A DNA stretch of 64,000 nt from Aquabacterium sp. NJ1 (GTDB taxonomy: Bacteria; Pseudomonadota; Gammaproteobacteria; Burkholderiales; Burkholderiaceae_C): the NCBI RefSeq assembly GCF_000768065.1, contig NZ_JRKM01000001.1:3206001-3270000 (forward strand), given 5' to 3'. The notes below the pieces were generated by a model, which was not told the origin of the DNA, ran no database searches, and saw nothing but the letters and a program-made list of their open reading frames with translations. Below, piece by piece: positions 44,992-54,778 of this stretch. How positions within the stretch are numbered: position 1 is the first letter of the stretch; every line of letters begins with the position of its first letter. Position numbers and translations under genes: made by a program.

Positions 44992-46581
44992 TCAGTGACG
45001 GAAGTGGCGCGTGCCCGTGAACACCATGGCGATGCCGCGCTCGTCCGCAGCGGCGATCACTTCGTCATCGCGCATCGAGCCACCCGGGTGGATCACGCAG
45101 GTCGCGCCCGCATCGACCACCACATCCAGGCCGTCGCGGAACGGGAAGAAGGCGTCCGACGCCACGGCCGTGCCTTGCAGCGTCAAACCAGCGTGGCCCG
45201 CCTTGATCGAGGCGATGCGGGCCGAGTCCAGGCGGCTCATCTGGCCGGCACCCACGCCCATGGTCATGCCGTCCTTGCAGAACACGATGGCATTGCTCTT
45301 GACGAAGCGGGCCACGGTCCAGGCAAACAGCATGTCCTTCATCTGCTGCTCTGTGGGCTGCAGCTTGGACACCACCTTGACGTCGCCGACCAGGTCGATG
45401 TTGTCAGCCGATTGCAGCAGCATGCCGCCGCCCACGCGCTTGAAGTCCAGCGCGTTGGACAGGCCGCGTGTGGCGTCCGTCAAAGGCACTTCCAGCAGCC
45501 GCACGTTTTGCTTCGAAGCGTAGGCAGCGCGGGCAGCGTCCGTGAACTTGGGTGCGATCACCACTTCCACGAACTGCTTGTTGGCGTTGATGGCCTCGAT
45601 CACATCGGCGTCCACCGTGCGGTTGAAGGCCATGATGCCGCCAAAGGCCGAGGTCGGGTCGGTCTTGAGCGCCTTGGAATAGGCCTCCAGCGGGCCGGCA
45701 CCGATGGCCACGCCACAGGGGTTGGCGTGCTTGATGATCACGCAGGCCGGCACTTCAAAAGCCTTCACGCATTCCCAGGCCGCATCGGCATCAGCAATGT
45801 TGTTGAAGGACAGCTCCTTGCCTTGAATCTGCGTCCAGTTGGCCAGCGTGCTGACCACGGGCGAAGCTTCACGGTAGAAGGCCGCCGACTGGTGCGGGTT
45901 CTCGCCGTAACGCATGCCCTGCACCTTGTGCAGCTGCAGGTTGAACACGGCGGGGTAGGCTTCCTTGGCTGGCACGGCTTCGGTCTTCAGTTCCGAGCCG
46001 GCTTCCAGCGAGGTCAGGTAGTTGGTGATCATGCCGTCGTAGGCGGCGGTGTGGGCGAACACCTTCTTGGCCAGCATGAACTTGGTCGAACGGGTGATGC
46101 CCTCGGCCTTCATTTCCGACAGCACTTGTTCGTAGTCCACCGGGTCGATGATCACGGCCACGTCCTGCCAGTTCTTGGCAGCGGCGCGCAGCATGGTGGG
46201 GCCGCCGATGTCGATGTTCTCGATGGCGTTTTCCAGCGTGCAGTCGGCCTTGGCGGTGGCTTGCGCGAAGGGGTAGAGGTTGACCACCAGCATGTCGATG
46301 GTCTCGATGCCGTGCTGCTTCAGGGCGGCCATGTGCTCGGGCAGGTCACGACGGGCCAGGATGCCACCGTGCACGCGCGGGTGCAGGGTCTTGACGCGGC
46401 CGTCCAGCATCTCGGGGAAGCCGGTCACTTCCGACACCTCGGTCACGGGCAGGCCCTTTTCGGCCAGCAGCTTGGCGGTGCCGCCGGTGGACAGCAGGCG
46501 CACGCCCTGGGCATGCAGGGCCTGGGCAAATTCAACGATGCCGGTCTTGTCGGACACGGACAGCAAGGCGGTCAAAGCCAT
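44992..46581 (-). CDS. purH: Bifunctional AICAR transformylase/IMP cyclohydrolase
   Basis: 529 residues. The N-terminal IMP cyclohydrolase domain (about 1-200) has STGGTAKLL and VNLYPF, and the AICAR transformylase domain has KYGENPHQ-like [20 protein letters not shown] and SDAFFPFRD. It carries out the last two steps of IMP synthesis. It lies 24 bases after fis, in the arrangement common in Burkholderiales. Confidence 0.97.
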   Translation of the reverse strand: MALTALLSVSDKTGIVEFAQALHAQGVRLLSTGGTAKLLAEKGLPVTEVSEVTGFPEMLDGRVKTLHPRVHGGILARRDLPEHMAALKQHGIETIDMLVVNLYPFAQATAKADCTLENAIENIDIGGPTMLRAAAKNWQDVAVIIDPVDYEQVLSEMKAEGITRSTKFMLAKKVFAHTAAYDGMITNYLTSLEAGSELKTEAVPAKEAYPAVFNLQLHKVQGMRYGENPHQSAAFYREASPVVSTLANWTQIQGKELSFNNIADADAAWECVKAFEVPACVIIKHANPCGVAIGAGPLEAYSKALKTDPTSAFGGIMAFNRTVDADVIEAINANKQFVEVVIAPKFTDAARAAYASKQNVRLLEVPLTDATRGLSNALDFKRVGGGMLLQSADNIDLVGDVKVVSKLQPTEQQMKDMLFAWTVARFVKSNAIVFCKDGMTMGVGAGQMSRLDSARIASIKAGHAGLTLQGTAVASDAFFPFRDGLDVVVDAGATCVIHPGGSMRDDEVIAAADERGIAMVFTGTRHFRH

Positions 46582-46605
46582 GGTTTTTCCTTCAGTTCAA
46601 AAATA

Positions 46606-46842
46606 TCACTTGATGAGCTTGTGCTCGAGCAGCTTGCGGCGCAGCGTGTTGCGGTTGATGCCCAGCCATTCGGCGGCCTTGGACTGGTTGCCCTCGGCGC
46701 GTTGCATCACCACCTCCAGCATGGGGCGCTCCACCGCGTTGACGACCATGTCGTACACGGCATTGGGTTCGGCGCCACGCAGATCGTGGAAGTAGCTGTC
46801 CAGATTGTCTCGGATGCAGTCTTGGATGTTCTTCTTGCTCAT
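46606..46842 (-). CDS. fis: Fis-family DNA-binding protein
   Basis: 78 residues, with the C-terminal HTH EGNQSKAAEWLGINRNTLRRKL typical of Fis/NtrC-type DNA binding. It lies directly after dusB, as in most gammaproteobacteria and betaproteobacteria. It is a nucleoid-associated regulator. It is about 20 residues shorter than the E. coli protein at the N-terminus, as usual for betaproteobacteria. Confidence 0.95.
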   Translation of the reverse strand: MSKKNIQDCIRDNLDSYFHDLRGAEPNAVYDMVVNAVERPMLEVVMQRAEGNQSKAAEWLGINRNTLRRKLLEHKLIK

Positions 46843-46851
46843 GATGCTCGT

Positions 46852-47946
46852 TCAATTCGCGGCACACGAGGCTGCGCTGTCCTCGTGGGCGTTGTCTTCT
46901 TCGTCGATGGCGGGCGCCGCGTCCGGCAGGCGGTCGTGGTGCAGGCTGAGTTCGTCGAAGAAATGGGTCACGGCCTGGATCTGGCTGTCGATGCTGTCCA
47001 GGGTGTTCATGTGGGCACGGAAATCCTCCCCACCGGGCAGGGCGCGCACCGCCCAGCCGATGTGTTTGCGTGCCGTGCGCACGCCGGCGAATTCGCCGTA
47101 CAAACCATAGTGTTCGTGCAGGTGCTCGACCAGCCACTGCCTGACCTGCAGGGTCAGGGGCCGGGCACGGTGCGTACCCGTGGCCAGGTAGTGGGCGATG
47201 TCTCCGAAGATCCAGGGGCGGCCCTGCGCGGCGCGGCCCACCATGATGGCGTCCGCACCGGTGAGCTTGAGCACCAGCTCGGCCTTCTCGGGCGTGGTGA
47301 TGTCGCCATTGGCCACCACGGGCACCTTCACCGCGGCCTTGACGGCGGCGATCGTGTCGTACTCGGCCTGGCCTTTGTAGCCCTGCTCGCGCGTGCGGCC
47401 GTGCACAGTCAGCATGGCCACGCCGGCGCTCTCGGCCGCGCGGGCAATGCGCACGGCGTTCTTGTTTTGCTGGCTCCAGCCCGTGCGCATCTTCAGGGTC
47501 ACGGGCACCTTGTGCGGCGCGCAGGCGGCCACCACGGCTTCCACGATCGCCAGTGCCAGGGCCTCGTCCTGCATCAGGGCCGAGCCCGCCCACTTGTTGC
47601 ACACCTTCTTGGCGGGGCAACCCATGTTGATGTCGATGATCTGGGCGCCACGGTCGATGTTGTAGGCGGCCGCCTCGGCCATCATGGCCGCATCCGTGCC
47701 GGCGATCTGCACCGAGATCGGGGCGGTTTCACCCTCGTGGTTGGCGCGGCGCGAGGTCTTCAGGCTGTGCCACAGGTCCTTGCGCGAGGTCACCATCTCG
47801 CTGACGGCGTAGCCCGCGCCCAGGCGCTTGCACAGCATGCGGAAGGGGCGGTCCGTCACCCCGGCCATCGGCGCCACGAACAGGCGGTTGGGCAGCTCGA
47901 TCGAGCCGACCATCAGCGTGCTGGTGGGAAGGGCGGAGGTGGACAT
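46852..47946 (-). CDS. dusB: tRNA-dihydrouridine synthase B
   Basis: 364 residues. A flavin-binding TIM barrel begins APMAGVTDRPFR, with the active-site cysteine in NMGCPAKKVCNKWAG and the FMN motifs VVANGDITTPE and MVGRAAQGRPWIF. It reduces uridine in tRNA D-loops. It starts the dusB-fis-purH run. The C-terminal acidic tail is slightly longer than average. Confidence 0.95.
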   Translation of the reverse strand: MSTSALPTSTLMVGSIELPNRLFVAPMAGVTDRPFRMLCKRLGAGYAVSEMVTSRKDLWHSLKTSRRANHEGETAPISVQIAGTDAAMMAEAAAYNIDRGAQIIDINMGCPAKKVCNKWAGSALMQDEALALAIVEAVVAACAPHKVPVTLKMRTGWSQQNKNAVRIARAAESAGVAMLTVHGRTREQGYKGQAEYDTIAAVKAAVKVPVVANGDITTPEKAELVLKLTGADAIMVGRAAQGRPWIFGDIAHYLATGTHRARPLTLQVRQWLVEHLHEHYGLYGEFAGVRTARKHIGWAVRALPGGEDFRAHMNTLDSIDSQIQAVTHFFDELSLHHDRLPDAAPAIDEEDNAHEDSAASCAAN

Positions 47947-48290
47947 CGGGGTGGCGCGACAACGGTTGCTTCAGAAAAACGGACAAGCTCGTTTGACCGA
48001 AAGAGACAGGAAAGCCCTGACCGACCAGACGCGTGGCGCGGGCTCAGGGCTGCTTAAAAAGGAGGCAGAGTATAGCCGTCCGGGTGAACCCTGTGCACCC
48101 CCTTTGATCAAATTTTGATCTGCGGATTTGGGCCGTGCCATACGTCACAAGTGGACGTTGTGTGGCGCCCTGATCCGGGCATGGCTTGGGGTGTGTTGCA
48201 TAGAATGTGCAACTGTTGCAGTCAATCTGCAATGTTGTACGGTCCCAGCCAGAACCCTCGGGGGCGGCATTTTTACCTCCATCGGAACTT
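47947..48290. other. Intergenic region between dusB and ompW with several dyads
   Basis: No gene is visible in 344 bases. It contains a 15-base palindrome GATCAAATTTTGATC (48106-48120) and, nearer ompW (about 48195-48240), a cluster of TTGCA/TGCAA words (TTGCATAGAATGTGCAA, TTGCAG, CTGCAATG). These are likely operators for one or both divergent genes. OmpW is often redox- or oxygen-regulated elsewhere; I see no good FNR site (TTGAT-N4-ATCAA). Confidence 0.5.
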
Positions 48291-49085
48291 ATGAAAACAT
48301 CCTTCTTCCAGCTGAACGCTCGTGCGGTTTTGTGTGCGGTCGCTTGCGGCGTGATCCCGTTTGCCGCCTCGGCTCAGACCTATACCTTCAAGATCGGCGC
48401 TGGCCGGATTGACCCGCGCGCGACCAGCAGTGATCTGGAAGGTACCTTGCCTGCGGCCAATCCCTTGCGCGCCACCTACGGTCTCGGCGTGCCGACCGGC
48501 TTGCAAATGGAAGTGCAGCCCAAGTCGACATTGCTGTTCAGCATCGAGCGCGCTTTCAACGACCACTGGGGCGTTGAGCTGGTATTGGGCGTTCCCCCCA
48601 AGCATGACGTGAAGCTGCGCATCAATGACGCGTCCAAGCTGGCTCCGGCCGGTTATGGCGCGTTGAGCAGCATCCCCACCGCCAGCTACGGCTTGTTTGC
48701 CACGACCAACAACCAGGTGGTGGCCACCGTCAAGGAAGTTGCGCCCACGGTGTTCTTCAATTACAAGTTTGGCGAGGCAACCAGTGCGTTGCGCCCCTAT
48801 GTGGGCGTGGGGGTGAACTACACCCATTTCAAAGCCGATGCCACGCAGACCGGTACCAATTTCTACACCGATGGTCCGGTCAAGATCGAGTTGACCGACT
48901 CTTTCGGTTTGGCCTTCCAGACTGGCGTCAACTACAAGTTCGACAAGAACTGGCTGCTCAGCGCGGGCTGGTCGACAGCGGCGGTCAAGAACAACATGAC
49001 CATTTCGACCAACACGAGCAGGCAGACGGCTTCCTACCGCTTCCACCCCTCCGTGTTCTCGCTGATGGTGGGTTACAGCTACTGA
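48291..49085 (+). CDS. Outer-membrane protein OmpW family
   Basis: 264 residues from the ATG at 48291, with a signal peptide ending at ASAQ. The mature chain has eight amphipathic strands with family patterns (YKFGEATSALRPYVGVGVNYTHF, TGVNYKFDKNWLLSAGWS) and ends in FSLMVGYSY, an aromatic C-terminus suitable for barrel assembly. OmpW forms a narrow hydrophobic channel, perhaps for small apolar compounds. A terminator follows. Confidence 0.92.
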   Translation: MKTSFFQLNARAVLCAVACGVIPFAASAQTYTFKIGAGRIDPRATSSDLEGTLPAANPLRATYGLGVPTGLQMEVQPKSTLLFSIERAFNDHWGVELVLGVPPKHDVKLRINDASKLAPAGYGALSSIPTASYGLFATTNNQVVATVKEVAPTVFFNYKFGEATSALRPYVGVGVNYTHFKADATQTGTNFYTDGPVKIELTDSFGLAFQTGVNYKFDKNWLLSAGWSTAAVKNNMTISTNTSRQTASYRFHPSVFSLMVGYSY

Positions 49086-49126
49086 TGAGATGACGCATCG
49101 GGCGCAGGCCCCTTCATCGCCAAAGC

Positions 49127-49152
49127 AAAGCCGGGCATGCCCCGGCTTTTTT
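49127..49152 (+). terminator. Rho-independent terminator of ompW
   Basis: AAGCCGGG-loop-CCCGGCTT hairpin followed by TTTTTT, 42 bases after the ompW stop. Confidence 0.85.
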
Positions 49153-49238
49153 CATGTGCATGGCGTGCCTTCAAGGAACTGTCACGAAGCGCAGGCAAGC
49201 TGCCGCGCAACGTCGTCATCCCTGTTGGAGAAGTCCCC

Positions 49239-50702
49239 ATGCGTTTCGCCTTGAGCCCTGTGGCTGCCCGTCTGGCCAGCGTTTTCGTTCTCACCACGGC
49301 CATGGGGTCTGCCCATGCGGCATTCGAATTGATCGGCATTGGTTCGCTGGGCGGCACCAGCGACCTCTCGGGCCTGACCGGCACGCTGGAGAACGGCAAC
49401 GCCGCCAACATCCTCGGTGGGATGGGCTCGGGCCTGGCCTGGGCTGGCGACAACACCTTCCTGGCCTTGCCTGATCGCGGCCCCAACGCCGCGGCCTACA
49501 CCGGCGGCGCGGCGGTGGACAACACCACCTCCTACATCGCCCGCTTCAACACCATCAGCATGAACGTCACGGCCACGCCGTCGGCGGTCCCTGCTGGCAC
49601 GCTGCCTTACACGGTCACCCCGACGCTGCAGAGCACCACCTTGTTGTGGAGCAGCACGCCCTTGAACTACGGCAGCACCGCGGGCCTGGCCAGCGGCGTG
49701 CCCGGCATCAATGCCGACGGCAAGTACTACTTCACCGGCCGCTCCGACGGTTTTGTGGCCGGTACCTCGGGCAACCCCAACAATGCGCGCCTGGACCCGG
49801 AATCCATCCGTGTCTCCAAGGATGGCAAGAGCGTGTTCGTGTCCGATGAATACGGCCCCTACGTCTACCAGTTCGACCGCAGCACCGGTGAGCGCATCCG
49901 CTCGTTCACGCTGCCCACCAACCTGGCGGTGACCAACCAGAGCGCCATCGGCGCCAACGAGATCAGCGGCAACACCGTGGGCCGCGTGGCCAACAAGGGC
50001 ATGGAAGGCCTGGCCATCAGCCCGGACGGCACCAAGCTCTACGGCATCATGCAAAGCTCCCTGCTGCAAGACGGTGGCGACACCTCGGCCGGCAAGACCA
50101 ACCGCATCGTCGAAATCGACATCGCCACCGGCAACACCAAGGAATACGCCGTCAGCAACCAGATCGGCACCAAGGGCTACAACAACAGCGAGCTCGTGGC
50201 CATCAACGACCACACGCTGGCCTTCCTGCCGCGTGACGGCAAGGGCCTGGGCGATGGCACCAGCGCCGTCATCAAGCAGATGTGGTCCATCGACCTCAAT
50301 GGTGCAGCCGATGTCACCGCGCTGAGTGGCGATGCCGCCTTGCAGGGGCAACTGCTGGCCAAGACCCAGTTGGTGGATTTCGTCGCCTTGCTCAAGGCCG
50401 CCGGTTTTGCCGACACGCAGATCCCCTCCAAGCTGGAAGGCCTGTCCTTCGGGGCCGACCTGGTCGAGGGTGGCACGACCTACCACACCCTGCTGCTGGC
50501 CAATGACAACGACTTCGTGCCCGGCGTGGCCGGTGACAACAAGTTCTTCATGTTCCGCTTCACCGATGCCGACCTGCTGGCCAAGGGCGTGAGCGGTGGC
50601 CTGCAGATGCAGAGCATCAATGCCGTGCCCGAGCCCGAGAGCTATGCCCTGGCCTTGATGGGCCTGGGCCTGATCGGCCTGGTGCGTCGCCGCCGCGCCT
50701 GA
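49239..50702 (+). CDS. Esterase-like phytase-family PEP-CTERM protein
   Basis: 487 residues from the ATG at 49239 (GGAGAAGTCCCC upstream). A signal peptide (about 1-26) precedes a beta-propeller-type esterase-like phytase domain (ALPDRGPN, LDPESIRVSKDGKSVFVSDEYGPYVYQFD, NKGMEGLAISPDGTKLYG), and the C-terminus has VPEPESYALALMGLGLIGLVRRRRA, a PEP-CTERM sorting signal. It is probably sorted by an exosortase to the envelope or exopolysaccharide. Substrate is unknown; phosphate ester hydrolysis is the family suggestion. Confidence 0.88.
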   Translation: MRFALSPVAARLASVFVLTTAMGSAHAAFELIGIGSLGGTSDLSGLTGTLENGNAANILGGMGSGLAWAGDNTFLALPDRGPNAAAYTGGAAVDNTTSYIARFNTISMNVTATPSAVPAGTLPYTVTPTLQSTTLLWSSTPLNYGSTAGLASGVPGINADGKYYFTGRSDGFVAGTSGNPNNARLDPESIRVSKDGKSVFVSDEYGPYVYQFDRSTGERIRSFTLPTNLAVTNQSAIGANEISGNTVGRVANKGMEGLAISPDGTKLYGIMQSSLLQDGGDTSAGKTNRIVEIDIATGNTKEYAVSNQIGTKGYNNSELVAINDHTLAFLPRDGKGLGDGTSAVIKQMWSIDLNGAADVTALSGDAALQGQLLAKTQLVDFVALLKAAGFADTQIPSKLEGLSFGADLVEGGTTYHTLLLANDNDFVPGVAGDNKFFMFRFTDADLLAKGVSGGLQMQSINAVPEPESYALALMGLGLIGLVRRRRA

Positions 50703-50774
50703 TCGGTCCTGGCCCGCGTGCGTGCCGAGGCCACGCACGCAACAGGGCGCTCACAACCCCCGCACAATGCACCC

Positions 50775-51290
50775 ATGGAAGATGCATTGATGGCGGGGGT
50801 TTCCGCTTTGCTGCACTGGCTGGCCATCCCCGAGGTCGGGCTGGGTGCGATTTTCGTGATTGCCTTCGTGTCGGCCACGCTGCTGCCGATGGGCTCGGAG
50901 CCGGCGGTCTTTGGCCTGGTCAAGCTGCAGCCGGAGTTGTTCTGGCCGGCCATCCTCGTGGCCACGGTGGGCAACACCCTCGGTGGCGGGCTGACCTGGT
51001 GGATGGGGCTGGCTGCCCGGCAGGCGGCTGACCGCGTCCGGCATGAGCGAGGGCATGGGCCCGAGCTGCAACCCGGGCACGATACTCCGGCGGATCACCG
51101 CGCCCTGCGGTGGTTGCAACGTTATGGGGCGCCCGCCTGCCTCTTGTCCTGGCTACCTGTGGTGGGCGACCCGCTGTGTGCCGTGGCCGGCTGGTTGCGC
51201 CTGCCGTTCTGGCCCTGCCTGCTCTACATGGGTGTCGGCAAATTCCTGCGCTACCTGAGCATGACCGCCGTCCTCATCCATGTGATCTGA
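50775..51290 (+). CDS. YqaA/DedA-family membrane protein
   Basis: 171 residues from the ATG at 50775, with about four membrane segments. Typical features are SATLLPMGSEPAVFG, GNTLGGGLTWWMG and WLPVVGDPLCAVAGWLRLPFW, as in the short YqaA branch of the DedA/SNARE-associated family. These proteins are thought to move lipids or affect envelope energetics. It is a single gene. Confidence 0.88.
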   Translation: MEDALMAGVSALLHWLAIPEVGLGAIFVIAFVSATLLPMGSEPAVFGLVKLQPELFWPAILVATVGNTLGGGLTWWMGLAARQAADRVRHERGHGPELQPGHDTPADHRALRWLQRYGAPACLLSWLPVVGDPLCAVAGWLRLPFWPCLLYMGVGKFLRYLSMTAVLIHVI

Positions 51291-51491
51291 TTTCACCTCA
51301 TGGGATGAGGCGTGGTCACATGAACATGGGATTGCATCTTGTAACCACTTCCCGGGCGAATATGCCAACTTTGACATGTTCGGACACTAGACTTGATGGA
51401 ACTGCACACGACAGGCATGACGCCCACACAACAAGTGCAGCTTCAACGCTGTCTACACAGAATCACGTCCAGGGAGGACTAATGCAGCGAG

Positions 51492-51528
51492 ACAGGCCCC
51501 AACGGTCGCCGTTGGGGCCTGTTTTTTT
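51492..51528 (+). terminator. Strong rho-independent terminator without an obvious gene
   Basis: Perfect 14-base stem ACAGGCCCCAACGG/CCGTTGGGGCCTGT with a 3-base loop, followed by TTTTTTT. It lies 202 bases after the YqaA stop and converges on the CusF-like gene. The 200 bases before it may be a long 3' region or a small RNA; a short start (ATG at 51482) runs straight into the hairpin. Confidence 0.9.
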
Positions 51529-51548
51529 ATGTGCGTTTTGATGCGCGT

Positions 51549-51854
51549 TTATTTGCGCACTTCGATCGCGGTGATGGTGAACTGGCCGCCCACCTTGTCC
51601 GCAGAAAACCGGACCTTGTCATGCACCTGCAAGGTCTTGAGCCAGTTGGGGTCAGCCACCCGGAAGGCCATCTGCATGGCGGGGATGTCCAGGTTCTTGA
51701 TCTCGCCGTGCTTGAGGGTGATCTTGCCGGCTTCCTGGTCGATGCGCATGACTTCGCCATCAACAGGCTGGGCCGCGGCAGCCACGGCCACACCAAGTCC
51801 CAGCATCAGGCCGGCAAGTTGGCGAGCAAGTGGGCGGGCAAAGTTCAGTTTCAC
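51549..51854 (-). CDS. CusF-like periplasmic copper-binding protein
   Basis: 101 residues: signal peptide (about 1-28) then one small beta barrel. The CusF pattern is seen in GEVMRIDQEAGKITLKHGEIKNLDIPAMQMAFRV, where His and two Met are the usual Cu(I)/Ag(I) ligands. CusF normally hands metal to the CusCBA pump, but no cus genes are nearby, so it may act alone as a copper chaperone or buffer. Confidence 0.9.
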   Translation of the reverse strand: MKLNFARPLARQLAGLMLGLGVAVAAAAQPVDGEVMRIDQEAGKITLKHGEIKNLDIPAMQMAFRVADPNWLKTLQVHDKVRFSADKVGGQFTITAIEVRK

Positions 51855-52019
51855 GTCGTGCTCCTAAAAAAGGGCAGGGCCCTTGTGATCTTCAACGGGG
51901 CAGGCCGCCTGGGCGTTGACCCGGCGAGGGCCCCCTCATCTGGTGGGTTTTCAAATGCTGACATGACAAGCGACGGGCTTGTTCACCGTCCGTGCGGCAA
52001 GCCCTATTTGAACAGGGCC

Positions 52020-52206
52020 TTCCCGTGTCTGGCGAGGCCCAATCGTTTTTCCGCACCCTGACGCCCGTGGCCCTGGCCGCCGGTGGCACCCAATTGACAC
52101 CTGAGACCCCACGGCTGCGCTGACCTTCACCGCCGCCGCTCCCGCGCCCGCACCGATGCCTGAGCCCACCACCTGGGCCATGCTGATGGTCGGCTTGACC
52201 GGGCTG
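52020..52206 (+). pseudogene. Remnant of a PEP-CTERM protein gene
   Basis: A segment reading APMPEPTTWAMLMVGLTGL (about 52150-52206) is a nearly intact PEP-CTERM motif, but no open frame leads into it: an in-frame stop lies at about 52110. Sequence just before it (SFFRTLTPVALAAGGTQLT in another frame) looks like the usual end of such a protein. Downstream the frame reads past where a basic tail should be. So the end of a PEP-CTERM gene has decayed by small indels. The rest of the 450-base gap between the CusF-like gene and argB holds nothing else recognisable except a terminator. Confidence 0.6.
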
Positions 52207-52209
52207 CCA

Positions 52210-52247
52210 GCCACACGTGGGGCTTCGGCCATGCGTGTGGCTTTTTT
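52210..52247 (+). terminator. Rho-independent terminator after the PEP-CTERM remnant
   Basis: Stem GCCACACG/CGTGTGGC with a 16-base loop and TTTTTT directly after. It would have ended the decayed gene's transcript and now insulates argB. Confidence 0.8.
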
Positions 52248-52271
52248 CTTGTGCCTGCCGATGGCTCTTAA

Positions 52272-53222
<951 letters not shown>

Positions 53223-53227
53223 GACTG

Positions 53228-53312
53228 ATGCCCCCCAGCTTGTCGCTTCGCGCCTTCGCAGCCCCCCGAGGGGGAGGCGCCGGCCTTGGGGCGGCCCGGC
53301 GGCCGGCCTGCC
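53228..53312. repeat. GC-rich intergenic palindromic repeat (REP-like)
   Basis: The gap after argB contains a GC-rich block with short palindromes (CCCCCGAGGGGG, GGCGCCGGCC, CGGCGGCCGGCC). I recognise this kind of element, starting CCCCCAGCTTGTCGCTTCGC, as dispersed between genes in Comamonadaceae-type genomes. Only one copy occurs in this window, so repeat status rests on memory. Confidence 0.5.
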
Positions 53313-53335
53313 CGCAATAAGGAACGCTGCGCCCC

Positions 53336-54046
53336 ATGCATCCGGATTCGCCCATCTGGTTATTTGATCTGGACAACACCCTGCACGACGCCAGCCGTGC
53401 GGTGTTCTGGCGGCTCAATGGTTCGATGACCGATTACATCGAACAGCAACTGGGCCTGCCGCGTGATGAGGCCGATCGCCTGCGCATCCATTACTGGCGG
53501 CGTTATGGCGCCACCTTGCTGGGCCTGGAGCGCCACCATGGCATCCGGGCTGCGCACTTTCTGGCGCAAACGCATGTGCTGCCGGGGCTGGAGGCGCAGC
53601 TGCACATGCCGCCCGCCGACCGCGCCGCGCTGCGCCGCCTGCCTGGCCGCAAGTTCCTGCTGACCAACGCGCCTGCCGAGTACGCCAAGCGCGTGCTGAC
53701 CGCGCTGGACCTGGCCTCGTGCTTTGAAGGTGTGATCGCCATCGAAGGCATGCGTGTCTTTGGCGACCTTCGCCCCAAGCCGGATGCCCGCATGCTGCGC
53801 GTGGTGCTGGCGCGCTACAAGCTGCCGGCCTCACGCTGCATCCTGGTCGAAGACACCGTGGCCAACCTCAAGAGCGCCCGCCGCGTGGGGCTGCAAACCG
53901 TGTGGATGCAGCACTACCTGCGCCACAACCCGCACGGGCCCGAAGTGGGCATTCACCTGCACGGCCGCCCGCCTGCTGTCTGTGTCAGAATCAAAAAGCT
54001 CAGGGCACTGCACGCTTGGAGACGACATGGCACCACAGGGGCTTGA
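53336..54046 (+). CDS. HAD-family pyrimidine 5'-nucleotidase
   Basis: 236 residues. HAD motifs are present: DLDNTLHDA with the nucleophile Asp, LLTNAP, a lysine in RPKPDARM, and VEDTVANLKSA. It belongs to the SDT1/pyrimidine 5'-nucleotidase group that removes phosphate from UMP or CMP. Its last 20 bases overlap the slmA start, suggesting coupled translation. Confidence 0.9.
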   Translation: MHPDSPIWLFDLDNTLHDASRAVFWRLNGSMTDYIEQQLGLPRDEADRLRIHYWRRYGATLLGLERHHGIRAAHFLAQTHVLPGLEAQLHMPPADRAALRRLPGRKFLLTNAPAEYAKRVLTALDLASCFEGVIAIEGMRVFGDLRPKPDARMLRVVLARYKLPASRCILVEDTVANLKSARRVGLQTVWMQHYLRHNPHGPEVGIHLHGRPPAVCVRIKKLRALHAWRRHGTTGA

Positions 54047-54677
54047 TGACCCAGACAAGGACGCACCAGATGGTGCGCCTGCGGCCCCCGCGCGCAAGCG
54101 CCCCAAGCCGGGGGAGCGGCGCGTGCAGATCCTGCAAGCCCTGGCCACCATGCTGGAGCAACCCGACGCCGACCGCATCACCACGGCCGCCCTGGCCGCG
54201 CGCCTGTCGGTGAGCGAGGCCGCCTTGTACCGCCACTTCGCGAGCAAGGCGCAGATGTTCGAGGCGCTGATCGAGTTCATCGAGCAGTCCATCTTCACGC
54301 TGGCCAACCAGATCGCCGAGCGCGAGGCCGACCCGACCGTGCAGATCCAGCGCATCCTGTCCATGGTGCTGCAGTTCGCCGAGAAGAACCCGGGCATGAC
54401 GCGCGTGATCGTGGGCGATGTGCTGGTGTTCGAGCACGAGCGCCTGTCCGCGCGCATGAACCAGTTCCTTGACCGGCTGGAGTCCCTGCTGCGGCAAAGC
54501 TACAAGGCCCTGGCCGAGGCACGTGGCTCGATGTCGCCCACGGTGGACGCCCAGGTGGGCGCCTCGCTGGCCGTCAGCTTTGTGCTCGGGCGCCTGCAGC
54601 GCTTTGCACGCACCGGCTTCAAGCGTTCACCCACCGAACACCTGGCCAGCACGCTGCAGCACCTGTTCATGGCCTGA
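54027..54677 (+). CDS. slmA: Nucleoid occlusion factor SlmA (TetR family)
   Basis: 216 residues from the ATG at 54027. After an acidic, proline-rich N-terminus comes a TetR-type HTH (ITTAALAARLSVSEAALYRHFASKAQMFEAL) followed by helical dimer domains (EKNPGMTRVIVGDVLVFEHERL). SlmA binds DNA over the chromosome and blocks FtsZ ring formation there. Position after argB and the nucleotidase supports it. Confidence 0.92.
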   Translation: MAPQGLDDPDKDAPDGAPAAPARKRPKPGERRVQILQALATMLEQPDADRITTAALAARLSVSEAALYRHFASKAQMFEALIEFIEQSIFTLANQIAEREADPTVQIQRILSMVLQFAEKNPGMTRVIVGDVLVFEHERLSARMNQFLDRLESLLRQSYKALAEARGSMSPTVDAQVGASLAVSFVLGRLQRFARTGFKRSPTEHLASTLQHLFMA

Positions 54678-54778
54678 TGTCCGCAAGGGGCTGATGCCCA
54701 TCGGATCATGTGCAGGCCATCGCGGTGTCATGCCGCTTTGTTCAGATGCGCTCCAAGCCTTTCAATCTGGAGCGTGTC

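Noticed and set aside
48090-48125. FNR site upstream of ompW
   Set aside because: TTGAT is present but the second half is not ATCAA at the right spacing; the palindrome is GATCAAA/TTTGATC.
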